A stretch of DNA of 6,426 nt from Bacteroidales bacterium (GCA_012838875.1 DUOL01000063.1:1-6426); one strand, 5' to 3'. Positions 1-6,265 are shown, counted from the stretch's first letter. A program made the numbers and translations. Notes: generated by a model not told the origin, from the letters alone.

Positions 1-24
1 AAAGCGAGCTTGTAAGCTCTTTTT
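1..24. terminator. Terminator-like hairpin in the left repeat
   Basis: GAGCTTGTAAGCTC (6-19) is a perfect inverted repeat: a 5-bp stem with a TGTA loop, or 6 bp with a 2-base loop. T20-T24 follows on the plus strand. It would stop plus-strand transcription entering from the left. On the minus strand the same hairpin is followed by GCTTT and then the window edge. In the fuller right copy the matching side has six T, so it could also end the rsmA-to-ccsA transcript. The function is inferred from shape only. Confidence 0.5.
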
Positions 25-118
25 GCCGCCTCGCGTCCCCTCGGCTTGTGCCCGCGGACTTGGAACCGAAGACCGACCCGTGAGCGTTAGCGAACGGGGC
101 ACGCCCTAAAGAAAAATA
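1..118 (-). repeat. GC-rich inverted repeat, left copy (outer end cut by the window)
   Basis: This non-coding repeat matches the reverse complement of 6302-6419 without any gap. By eye the two copies differ at 10 of 118 positions: 32, 36, 41, 69-72, 87, 88 and 107. Base n here pairs with base 6420-n at the other end. It is clearly GC-rich against an AT-rich background. Inside are a hairpin-forming GAGCTTGTAAGCTC at 6-19, a stem CCCGT (77-81) with ACGGG (94-98), and the near-palindrome GGGGCACGCCC at 96-106. The differences at 87-88 fall in the loop of that stem, and the stem arms are unchanged. It lies 40 bp beyond the ccsA stop codon. I see no open reading frame in it. The right copy extends 7 bases further out, so this copy is truncated by the window edge. 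Confidence 0.93.
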
Positions 119-158
119 TGATTATTATAAATTTTATGCCTATTTGTAAATTCCACCG

Positions 159-932
159 TTAGTAAGCGTGTAAACTTTTTTCAGGAGTGGGTAAGTAATT
201 TACGCCGTACCAACATAATTGTAAAAAGATAAAGGCGAGAACTATTATTAATAGCGACTTTTTAATGGAACTTGGATACGTTTTTCGATAAAGGAGGTAG
301 ATTAAATAGAGTAGCCACGTTAAGAGTGCCCATGTCTCTTTGGGGTCCCAGTCCCAAAAAATGCCCCAAGCTTCCTTCGCCCATAAAGCTCCTAAAAACA
401 TCGCTATCGAAAAACTTGCCCAACCAATGCGGACAAGGTCGTCAAAATAGGGGAGTAGGGTGCTTTTTTTTCTAAATAGGTGGTAAAGTGTTAATAGAAA
501 GGAAGTTCCGAGAAATGCATAAGAGAACATATAGGTTACAACATGCGGAATGAACCAAAAACTCTGTAGCGCAGGCATTAATTCCTTGTTGTGTATTTCG
601 GGCTTAAAGATGTTGATTAGAATGAAAACTGCCGATAAAACGGTTGTAAATGAGAATATGAGCTTAAAGTGCCAAAAAAGATATATTAATAAACTAATTA
701 TTGAAAGAAAGAAGACAAACCAAAGTCTGGTTTCGCCTAATGTACGTAACGGGGGGCGCTCAATGTAAATCCAAAATCCGATAATGAAAAATGTATAAAT
801 GAAAATCCCGAGAGAATGGAGCAAAATTGCTATGGAGGACTTTTCTTTGGATTTTATGGCGAAAAAAGAGGCTAATATCCAGCAAAAAAGCGCCGAAAAG
901 GCAAAGAAAATGAAATTATCCCAATTAATCAT
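159..932 (-). CDS. ccsA: Cytochrome c biogenesis protein CcsA (ResC/CcmC-like heme-handling protein)
   Basis: 257-residue polytopic membrane protein of cytochrome c maturation System II, which with ResB delivers heme to apocytochromes c on the periplasmic side. It shows about eight hydrophobic segments. The tryptophan-rich WWD heme-binding motif is clear at residues 184-201: W184, W189, W193, W195, then DPKETW. The flanking histidines H130 (in IPHVVTYMFSYA) and H255 (in LHAY after GVNYL) match the conserved external pair. RPPLRTLGETRLW at 59-71 is typical of CcsA. Oddity: the conserved histidine of the usual Y-L-H-x-R stretch just after the WWD motif is replaced; here it reads YLLYR, with L214 in that place. 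The start codon overlaps the end of resB by 8 bp, suggesting translational coupling. It appears to be the last gene of the minus-strand unit, just before the left repeat. Family assignment is firm. Confidence 0.95.
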   Translation of the reverse strand: MINWDNFIFFAFSALFCWILASFFAIKSKEKSSIAILLHSLGIFIYTFFIIGFWIYIERPPLRTLGETRLWFVFFLSIISLLIYLFWHFKLIFSFTTVLSAVFILINIFKPEIHNKELMPALQSFWFIPHVVTYMFSYAFLGTSFLLTLYHLFRKKSTLLPYFDDLVRIGWASFSIAMFLGALWAKEAWGIFWDWDPKETWALLTWLLYLIYLLYRKTYPSSIKKSLLIIVLAFIFLQLCWYGVNYLPTPEKSLHAY

Positions 933-1758
933 TACTAAACGCTCCTTTCTTCCGCTCTTTATTTGGAATTAACATTAGTAAAGAAGAAATAAGGATAGTT
1001 ATAAAACCAATCTTGAAAATAAACTTCCACGGGTCTTTAACAATGAAAAGGCGGCAAAATAGCGGATTTGAGCCGTTGTTTTGGTCATAAGCGAGAAGAT
1101 AAAGGTCGTAACCGCGAAAATTGTACGGTTGATTGACACTGTTTTTTATGTTGTAAAGTCGGTTTTTATACCTGATATCGTAATTGATTTCTACATTTTT
1201 CAAATTACCGGAAGGATAGTAGGAGGGAATAGAGTTAATAAGTTGAATTTCAAAAGGCATGGAAACAAATAATTTTTCATCTTTTATAGCGACAGAGGAG
1301 GGATACTCACTATAAACGGTCATTTTATAGCGTTCCTGGTCAAAAAAGCCGAGAAACTGAGCTGAGATAATTAATAATATGCCGATTTGAAAAATAAGCA
1401 GCCGAATAGTTTGAAGCGAAAAAGGCTCTCTCCATAAAGATAAATGATTGGCAGTCAAGATGATAAAAAGAAAAAGCGAGATTAAAAGCAGGAACGGTGA
1501 GGCATTGAAACGGGAAAATCCGAAACGATATAGAAAACTTGAAATATCGGTGCTATTAGGAATGAAAGTTCTAATAAGTTGAATTAGTAAAATTGAAAGA
1601 AAGAAAAGTGAGACCGCCAGCAGTAGATATTTTTCAGAGGCTAATTGGTGCCAAATTTTTTGCGTAAAAGAAAAATTTTTAATTAAAAAAAGGGCAAAAA
1701 ATATGGATAAGATGACAATCAAATTATAAGGAAAAAATAAAATTGAAATATTTTCCAT
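925..1758 (-). CDS. resB: Cytochrome c biogenesis protein ResB (Ccs1-like), short form
   Basis: 277-residue membrane protein, partner of CcsA in System II heme attachment. Hydrophobic segments lie at roughly residues 5-26, 44-62, 87-104, 118-138 and 246-264. Between the last two is a periplasmic domain (about 140-243) with the ResB hallmarks: the VNQPYNFRGYDLYLLAYD stretch (208-225) and DPW (242-244) just before the final membrane helix. It is shorter than many ResB/Ccs1 proteins, mostly through a small periplasmic domain. In the fourth segment, where ResB proteins typically carry a histidine in an H-L-G-type motif, this one reads FQIG, with Q124. The only histidines are H37 and H105. The gene begins 65 bp after mgsA and its last 8 bases overlap ccsA. 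A nitrite reductase or other cytochrome c gene, a frequent neighbour in Bacteroidetes, is not present here. Confidence 0.88.
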   Translation of the reverse strand: MENISILFFPYNLIVILSIFFALFLIKNFSFTQKIWHQLASEKYLLLAVSLFFLSILLIQLIRTFIPNSTDISSFLYRFGFSRFNASPFLLLISLFLFIILTANHLSLWREPFSLQTIRLLIFQIGILLIISAQFLGFFDQERYKMTVYSEYPSSVAIKDEKLFVSMPFEIQLINSIPSYYPSGNLKNVEINYDIRYKNRLYNIKNSVNQPYNFRGYDLYLLAYDQNNGSNPLFCRLFIVKDPWKFIFKIGFITILISSLLMLIPNKERKKGAFSND

Positions 1759-1823
1759 TTCTGCTAAATAGTTGATTGTAAGATTAATAAAGTCGCTTAT
1801 TAAAATAAAAGTTTAAGTAGCTC
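1759..1823. other. mgsA-resB intergenic region
   Basis: AT-rich 65-bp gap between the mgsA stop and the resB start. It holds an A/T-only inverted repeat, TTAATAA (1784-1790) and TTATTAA (1797-1803), with a 6-base loop AGTCGC. No T-run follows on the minus strand, so it is a poor intrinsic terminator. No TAnnTTTG box is visible on the minus strand, which leaves read-through from mgsA as the simpler reading. A non-canonical promoter cannot be excluded. Confidence 0.4.
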
Positions 1824-2300
1824 TTATCCTAATTTTATTTTTCTTTTAGTATAGTCGGTATAGTCATAAATTTTCTTTTCGTACTCTCCATTTTCAAATA
1901 GAGACGAGGAGATAAGAAAGTCGGCAGTAGTACGGTTGCAGGCTGTGGGCACGTTGTAAAGAACGGTTATACGCAATAGTGCTTTCACGTCAACATCGTG
2001 AGGTTGTTGTGCCATTGGGTCCCAGAAGAAAAAGGTGAAATCAATTTTATTTTCCGCTATCATCGCCCCTAGTTGTTGGTCGCCGCCCAAGGGTCCGGAT
2101 TTTAGTTTCGTAATACGTATATAATCTCTCGAACCTTTTTCGCAATTTTTATTAATTTCTGCTTCGACTAACTTACCGGTTGTGCCGGTACAGACTAATT
2201 TGTGTTGTTTGAGTTTTTCTTTGTTAAAAGCGACCCATTCGATAAGGTCGTTTTTGCAGTTGTCGTGTGCTACGAGTGCAATAGTATATTCCGGAGTCAT
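1824..2300 (-). CDS. mgsA: Methylglyoxal synthase
   Basis: 158-residue cytosolic enzyme that converts dihydroxyacetone phosphate to methylglyoxal and inorganic phosphate, a bypass of lower glycolysis used when sugar phosphates build up. The whole fold is recognisable: IALVAHDNCK at 7-16 with H12, TGTTG at 38-42, SGPLGGDQQ at 68-76 with the catalytic aspartate D74 (E. coli D71), FFWDP at 91-95, and PHDVDVKALLR at 100-110 with H101 (E. coli H98) and D104. Between TGTTG and SGP it has several more residues than E. coli MgsA. The ATG is followed directly by the conserved N-terminal strand, so the start is secure. It begins 8 bp after the ackA stop, so the two are probably co-translated from one mRNA. 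The family is known for phosphate inhibition. Confidence 0.97.
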   Translation of the reverse strand: MTPEYTIALVAHDNCKNDLIEWVAFNKEKLKQHKLVCTGTTGKLVEAEINKNCEKGSRDYIRITKLKSGPLGGDQQLGAMIAENKIDFTFFFWDPMAQQPHDVDVKALLRITVLYNVPTACNRTTADFLISSSLFENGEYEKKIYDYTDYTKRKIKLG

Positions 2301-2308
2301 TGTTTTAG

Positions 2309-3514
2309 TTATGAATAAATTAAACGATAAGTATCGGTGGCAATAACCAGCTCTTCGTTGGTAGTAACCGCTAATATTTTGATACGTGAGTCGGGAGTAG
2401 AGATAATTCCGTCCGTTCCCACTGTTTTCTTATTAACTTCTTTATCAATGCGAGCTCCGAGGAATTCCAATCCTTCGTTACAAATAGCTTCACGCTGATA
2501 CCAAGCATTTTCGCCGATGCCTCCGGTAAATAAGATAATATCAACGCCGCCCATCGCAACAGCGTAAGCGCCGATATATTTTCGTACGCGGTAAGCAAAA
2601 AGTTCAAAAGCATACTTAGAACGCTGATTCCCTTCTTCTTTAAGAGCATAAATGTCACGCATATCTACCGTAGTACCTGTAATGCCAAGTAATCCGGATT
2701 TTTTATTAATAAGATTATTCATACCTTTATAGTCCAATTTCTCTTTTTCGGCAATGTAGAGTAAAACTCCTAAATCAAGGTCGCCGCAACGTGTCCCCAT
2801 AATAAGTCCTTCCACTGGGGTAAATCCCATCGAAGTATCAACAGATTTTCCATTTTTGATAGCGCAAATTGAGGCGCCGTTTCCTAAATGGCAACTGATA
2901 ATTTTAGATTCTTCATATTTTAAATTAACCATGTCGGAGGCTTTGGGAGCGACGTACTTATGGCTTGTTCCATGAAAACCGTATCGGCGAATTTTATGAT
3001 TTGCATAATAATCAAAAGGTATGGCATATAAAAACGCTTCCGGCGGCATTGTTTGATGAAAAGAGGTATCAAAAACGCCGACATTCTTCACGGAAGGTAA
3101 AAGTTTTTGAATTGTTCGCACGCCCGTTAAGTTGGCAGGATTGTGCAACGGAGCTAATTCGCAAAGTTGCTCAATGATTTCCAACTCCTTCTCTCCAAGA
3201 ATAGTACTATCTTTAAAGTGTTCCCCTCCGTAAGCAATTCTATGTCCCACCGCATTAATCTCCTCTAATGACGAAATAACACCGTGCGTTTTATCTATTA
3301 ATGCATTGAGAACTAAATTTATACCAACTTCGTGATTGGGAACAGGGGTTTTAAGATTGTAAACGGACTTACCTGTCGGCTTATGAGTAAATTCACCCAT
3401 TTTTAATCCGATACGTTCAACAATACCTTTAGCTTTTAATTCAGCTTGTGCTGACATATCTATCAATTGATATTTGATAGATGAACTGCCACAATTTAAT
3501 ACTAATACATTCAT
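2309..3514 (-). CDS. ackA: Acetate kinase
   Basis: 401-residue cytosolic enzyme interconverting acetyl phosphate plus ADP with acetate plus ATP, the ATP-yielding end of acetate fermentation. I chose the ATG at 3514 because it gives MNVLVLNCGSSSIKYQ, the family signature starting at the expected place. A TTG five codons upstream (3529) is in frame but would add a non-conserved tail. Visible sites: N7, GHR with H91 and R92, FDTSFH with D149, RYGFHGTSH with H181, the GTRCGDLD stretch with R242, the FTGGIGEN motif at 329-336, and TTNEE at 384-388 (glutamate in the active site). Length equals that of the family. The usual partner pta is not next to it; rsmA lies 31 bp upstream and mgsA 8 bp downstream. 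No TAnnTTTG box is seen in the gap before it, so it is probably read with rsmA. Confidence 0.98.
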   Translation of the reverse strand: MNVLVLNCGSSSIKYQLIDMSAQAELKAKGIVERIGLKMGEFTHKPTGKSVYNLKTPVPNHEVGINLVLNALIDKTHGVISSLEEINAVGHRIAYGGEHFKDSTILGEKELEIIEQLCELAPLHNPANLTGVRTIQKLLPSVKNVGVFDTSFHQTMPPEAFLYAIPFDYYANHKIRRYGFHGTSHKYVAPKASDMVNLKYEESKIISCHLGNGASICAIKNGKSVDTSMGFTPVEGLIMGTRCGDLDLGVLLYIAEKEKLDYKGMNNLINKKSGLLGITGTTVDMRDIYALKEEGNQRSKYAFELFAYRVRKYIGAYAVAMGGVDIILFTGGIGENAWYQREAICNEGLEFLGARIDKEVNKKTVGTDGIISTPDSRIKILAVTTNEELVIATDTYRLIYS

Positions 3515-3545
3515 TTTTAAAAAGTTCAATTAATTTTTATTTGTT

Positions 3546-4334
3546 TTATAAGAGGTGTAAAATTACACCTTTTTTTTCAATATTCAAAACAATTTTTTCA
3601 AATTCAGCTACCGATAACTGCTCAGGACGTAGATTTAGAATAGCGGGGTTGTCAAGTTGAACATCATCTAAAAGACTCTTCAGACTGTTACGCAACATTT
3701 TACGCCGTTGATTAAAGGCTAATTTTACCACCTTTTTAAATAAAACTTCGTTGCAACGGAGTTTTTTATCGGGATTTCGCTGCATTCTAATAACAGCCGA
3801 TTTAACTTTGGGAGGCGGTAAAAATTTGGATTCGTCAACCGTAAATAGGTATTCAATGTCATAAAAAGCTTGTAATAAAACGCTTAAGATGCCGTATTGT
3901 TTAGTGCCTGGACCGGCGACAATCCTTTCTGCTACCTCTTTCTGAAACATGCCAACAACTTCAGTAACAACATCTTTGTTATCCAATATTTTAAATAAAA
4001 TTTGTGACGAGATATTGTAAGGAAAATTCCCAATAATCGCAAACGGCTCCGAAAAAAGTGAAGCAATATCTAACTGCAAAAAATCATGTCGGATTAAATT
4101 TTCCTTTAATTCGGGGTAGTGCTGTTGCAGATATTCAATCGATTCGGCGTCTATTTCCACAACTTTAAACTCATTCTTTGCTTGCGTCATAAGAAAACGG
4201 GTCAGAACGCCCGTTCCCGCCCCAATTTCCAATATGGGGGTATGCGTAAATTGCAGCGAATGAACTATTTTTTCTGCAATCTCCATATCAATTAAAAAGT
4301 GTTGTCCGAGTCGTTTTTTAGGAGTTACGTGCAT
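3546..4334 (-). CDS. rsmA: 16S rRNA (adenine(1518)-N(6)/adenine(1519)-N(6))-dimethyltransferase RsmA (KsgA)
   Basis: 262-residue S-adenosylmethionine-dependent enzyme that dimethylates two adjacent adenines in the 3'-terminal helix-45 loop of 16S rRNA, a late check on small-subunit assembly. Visible motifs: KKRLGQHFL at 6-14; the SAM-binding glycine loop LEIGAGTGVLT at 35-45; E60 at the end of the second strand; HDFLQLD around 83-89; the catalytic GNFPYN (102-107); and FLPPPKVKSAV at 171-181. The C-terminal domain carries FNQRRKMLRNSL. Length and order are normal for the family. The ATG has an A-rich leader and no Shine-Dalgarno site. It is the first gene of the minus-strand run and diverges from tatD. 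Its last seven codons lie inside a perfect inverted repeat at 3553-3570. Confidence 0.97.
   Translation of the reverse strand: MHVTPKKRLGQHFLIDMEIAEKIVHSLQFTHTPILEIGAGTGVLTRFLMTQAKNEFKVVEIDAESIEYLQQHYPELKENLIRHDFLQLDIASLFSEPFAIIGNFPYNISSQILFKILDNKDVVTEVVGMFQKEVAERIVAGPGTKQYGILSVLLQAFYDIEYLFTVDESKFLPPPKVKSAVIRMQRNPDKKLRCNEVLFKKVVKLAFNQRRKMLRNSLKSLLDDVQLDNPAILNLRPEQLSVAEFEKIVLNIEKKGVILHLL
3553..3577 (+). other. Perfect inverted repeat plus T-run overlapping the rsmA 3' end
   Basis: AGGTGTAA (3553-3560) and TTACACCT (3563-3570) are exact reverse complements around AA, followed on the plus strand by seven further T (3571-3577). It looks like an intrinsic terminator for plus-strand transcription, yet no plus-strand gene lies before it. 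On the minus strand, the sense of rsmA and ackA, the hairpin is followed by CTTATAAAAC with no T-run. There it would sit over the last rsmA codons, 38 bases before the ackA ATG. Possible roles are stopping antisense transcription, or mRNA processing or partial attenuation between rsmA and ackA. Its presence is certain; its role is unknown. Confidence 0.55.
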
Positions 4335-4350
4335 TTTTTTAATTTGTAAG

Positions 4351-4358
4351 CAAAAATA
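4351..4358 (-). promoter_or_regulatory. Bacteroidetes-type -7 box for rsmA
   Basis: CAAAAATA on the plus strand reads TATTTTTG on the minus strand, an exact match to the Bacteroidetes -7 consensus TAnnTTTG. It ends 16 bases before the rsmA ATG, giving a very short leader. No clear TTTG-type -33 box lies at the usual spacing upstream. It could drive the whole rsmA-ackA-mgsA-resB-ccsA run. Confidence 0.55.
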
Positions 4359-4361
4359 AAA

Positions 4362-4391
4362 AATATTACCGTACCTCTATTGGTAAATATT
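4362..4391. promoter_or_regulatory. Inverted repeat between the divergent promoters, possible operator
   Basis: AATATTACC (4362-4370) and GGTAAATATT (4382-4391) form an inverted repeat around an 11-base spacer, perfect apart from one extra T/A in the right arm. It lies between the two -7 boxes. Its left arm starts 3 bases from the rsmA -7 box, and its right arm overlaps the -33 regions expected for both promoters. A dimeric regulator bound here could affect both directions. In such AT-rich DNA, chance is also possible. Confidence 0.35.
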
Positions 4392-4413
4392 CAAAAAATA
4401 GGTTAATATTTAT

Positions 4414-4421
4414 TATTTTTG
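4414..4421 (+). promoter_or_regulatory. Bacteroidetes-type -7 box for tatD
   Basis: TATTTTTG matches TAnnTTTG exactly and ends 20 bases before the tatD ATG, so the leader would be short. No convincing -33 TTTG is present about 20 bases upstream. The same octamer occurs before rsmA and rfbD, in the correct orientation each time, which supports its use as a promoter element in this genome. Confidence 0.55.
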
Positions 4422-4441
4422 CACATTAAAATCTGTTAATA

Positions 4442-5224
4442 ATGTTTTTTGTTGATACCCACGCTCATCTTTATAAAGAGTATTATCCTGAAAATTTTGA
4501 CGATGTCCTCCGTAGGTCGCTTGAGGCTGAAGTAACTAAAATAATTTTACCATGCGTTAATGCGAATAGCATGCCGGATATTTTGGAGGCTGTGGAGAAG
4601 CATCCAAAGCACCTTTTTCCTTTGGTAGGGCTTCACCCAAGTGATGTGAAAGCAGATTATGAAGAGGAGTTGACGCAATTGGAGAAATATTTATCCTTAA
4701 ATGATTCTTTGATTGGAGTGGGAGAGATAGGTATTGATTTATACCACGACAAAACGTTTATAAAAGAGCAAGAAATTGCTTTTCAAAGACAATTGACTTG
4801 GGCGGCGGAGCGTAATTTGCCGGTTTCCATTCATATTCGAGACGGTTACGAAGAGGCATTCCGAATTTTGAAACCATTTGTTCAAAATGGACTCAACGGC
4901 GTTTTGCACTGCTTTTCCGGTGGCATACAAGAAGCGCGTTGGGCGGTCAACTACGGATTAAAATTAGGTATTGGCGGCGTGGTAACGTTTAAAAAGAACA
5001 AATTGGAAAATATTGTGAAAGAGATAGGGATTGAACATATTGTTTTAGAAACGGATGCTCCTTTTTTGGCGCCGGACCCCTATCGAGGAAAACAGAATGA
5101 AAGTAGTTATATTCCTCTCATTGCTAATAAGATAGCTACCATTTTCGACATTTCGTTAGCAGAGGTTCGCCGAATCACTTCCGAAAATGCCTGCTCCGTA
5201 TTTACGAAAATTAACCGTAACTAA
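4442..5224 (+). CDS. tatD: TatD-family metal-dependent deoxyribonuclease
   Basis: 260-residue single-domain TIM-barrel hydrolase of the TatD family, cytosolic DNases with 3'-5' exonuclease activity in characterised members. All family metal ligands are visible: the N-terminal DTHAHL with H7 and H9, E95 in GVGEIGIDLY (92-101), H131 in SIHIRD, H156 in LHCFSG (155-160), and D205 in LETDAPFLAP. VGLHP at 62-66 and the RGKQNES segment near 215 are also typical. Length is normal. The start is fixed by the conserved FVDTHAH immediately after the ATG. It is the only plus-strand gene here, divergent from rsmA and convergent with rfbD 50 bp downstream. E. coli has three paralogues (TatD, YcfH, YjjV), so tatD names the family rather than a proven orthologue. 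Confidence 0.95.
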   Translation: MFFVDTHAHLYKEYYPENFDDVLRRSLEAEVTKIILPCVNANSMPDILEAVEKHPKHLFPLVGLHPSDVKADYEEELTQLEKYLSLNDSLIGVGEIGIDLYHDKTFIKEQEIAFQRQLTWAAERNLPVSIHIRDGYEEAFRILKPFVQNGLNGVLHCFSGGIQEARWAVNYGLKLGIGGVVTFKKNKLENIVKEIGIEHIVLETDAPFLAPDPYRGKQNESSYIPLIANKIATIFDISLAEVRRITSENACSVFTKINRN

Positions 5225-5274
5225 AACTTGTTTAAATATTTTTTCTGGAATAGAGGGAATTGCCGTCAACGATT

Positions 5275-6156
5275 TCACGATTCATTATTTTTGATTTCCT
5301 GCAAAGTTCGCTTCAAACTATCTTTCCAAAACGGAATAGAGAGAGCAAATTGCGTTTTAATTTTGGATAAATCAAAAATGGAATACTTAGGACGTTGAGC
5401 GGCAGTTGGATACTCCTCAGTACGAATGGGTTGCACCACACACGGCAGATTACTCATTGTCATGATTTCTCGTGCAAAATCGTACCAAGAAATAGTGCCT
5501 TCGTTTGCATAATGAAAGATTTGCGGCGAAGATATCAAATGTCGTTTATTGATAATTGCAAAAATCGCCGTAGCTAAATCCTTGGCGTTGGTTGGTGCTC
5601 CGACTTGGTCGTTAATGACGTTTAATCGCTCTTTTTCATTTCCTAAGCGGAGCATCGTCTTTACAAAATTCGTGCCGTAGGGAGAGTAGAGCCACGAAGT
5701 ACGAACAATAGCCGCCCGAAGATTCCGCTCAAGAATTTCCCTTTCCCCTTCCGCTTTACTTTTGCCGTAGACCGACAAAGGATTAATCGTCATTTCCGGC
5801 GTATAAGGCACTGTGCTTGTCCCGTCAAATACATAATCCGTAGAAATATGTATTAAGAAAATTTGATATTTTTGGCACAATTCGGCAATAAATCGCACCG
5901 CAGTTTGATTAAGCAAAAAGGCATTTTCCTTATCGGTTTCAGCCTTATCAACTGCCGTATAAGCCGCCGCATTAATTACAATATCAATTTTATTATCAGC
6001 AATAAAATCTTCCAGCGCCCCCTGATTTGTTATATCTAATTCCTCAATATCCGTGAAAAAAACTTCATATTGAGTTTTAAATTGCTCTTCATACACTTTT
6101 CGTAAAGAGCGTCCCAATTGCCCTTTTGCCCCTGTAACGAGAATATTATAAGACAT
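5275..6156 (-). CDS. rfbD: dTDP-4-dehydrorhamnose reductase
   Basis: 293-residue short-chain dehydrogenase/reductase (RmlD) that reduces dTDP-4-dehydro-L-rhamnose to dTDP-L-rhamnose with NAD(P)H, the last step in making the rhamnose donor for surface polysaccharides. The Rossmann nucleotide loop is VTGAKGQLG (7-15, with G9, G12 and G15). The catalytic set is S105/T106 in HISTDYVFDG and the YxxxK pair Y130 and K134 in VYGKSKAEGE. Further family blocks are NAAAYTAVDKAE (62-73), RTSWLYSPYGTNFV (152-165), NDQVGAPT (182-189), and RPKYSIFDLSKI (255-266). Length is normal. rfbA, rfbB and rfbC, often clustered with it, are not in the window; the gene is flanked by convergent tatD and by the right repeat. 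A -7 box upstream suggests it is transcribed alone. Confidence 0.96.
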   Translation of the reverse strand: MSYNILVTGAKGQLGRSLRKVYEEQFKTQYEVFFTDIEELDITNQGALEDFIADNKIDIVINAAAYTAVDKAETDKENAFLLNQTAVRFIAELCQKYQIFLIHISTDYVFDGTSTVPYTPEMTINPLSVYGKSKAEGEREILERNLRAAIVRTSWLYSPYGTNFVKTMLRLGNEKERLNVINDQVGAPTNAKDLATAIFAIINKRHLISSPQIFHYANEGTISWYDFAREIMTMSNLPCVVQPIRTEEYPTAAQRPKYSIFDLSKIKTQFALSIPFWKDSLKRTLQEIKNNES

Positions 6157-6217
6157 AAAACGTTATTTTTTGATTTTCATTAGTTTAAAAAAAGAATTGT
6201 CTTTTTTCCTTAAAACG

Positions 6218-6225
6218 CAAAAATA
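6218..6225 (-). promoter_or_regulatory. Bacteroidetes-type -7 box for rfbD
   Basis: CAAAAATA on the plus strand reads TATTTTTG on the minus strand, matching TAnnTTTG. It ends 61 bases before the rfbD ATG, giving a leader of roughly 55 bases that is A/T-rich without a Shine-Dalgarno site. No TTTG -33 box is seen at the usual spacing. Confidence 0.5.
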
Positions 6226-6265
6226 CGATTATTTTTTAAGATTATAAGACGAAAAATGATAGGCT

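Noticed and set aside
1..118. CRISPR repeat or tRNA/rRNA fragment in the GC-rich ends
   Set aside because: There is one copy per end with no spacers, no cloverleaf or CCA end, and no rRNA signature sequence that I recognise.
272..768. Short plus-strand open frames inside ccsA
   Set aside because: They lie antisense to a well-conserved gene, have no recognisable domains and no promoter or start context.
2371..2658. 95-codon minus-strand frame inside ackA
   Set aside because: It is a different frame of the conserved acetate kinase gene, covering the region with intact family motifs, so it is a shadow.
2965..3177. 70-codon plus-strand frame antisense to ackA
   Set aside because: It overlaps the conserved active-site region of ackA and shows no protein family signature.
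5225..5274. Bidirectional terminator between convergent tatD and rfbD
   Set aside because: The 50-bp gap has a T-rich run but only very weak stems (AAAC/GTTT; TTG/CAA), so no terminator can be supported.
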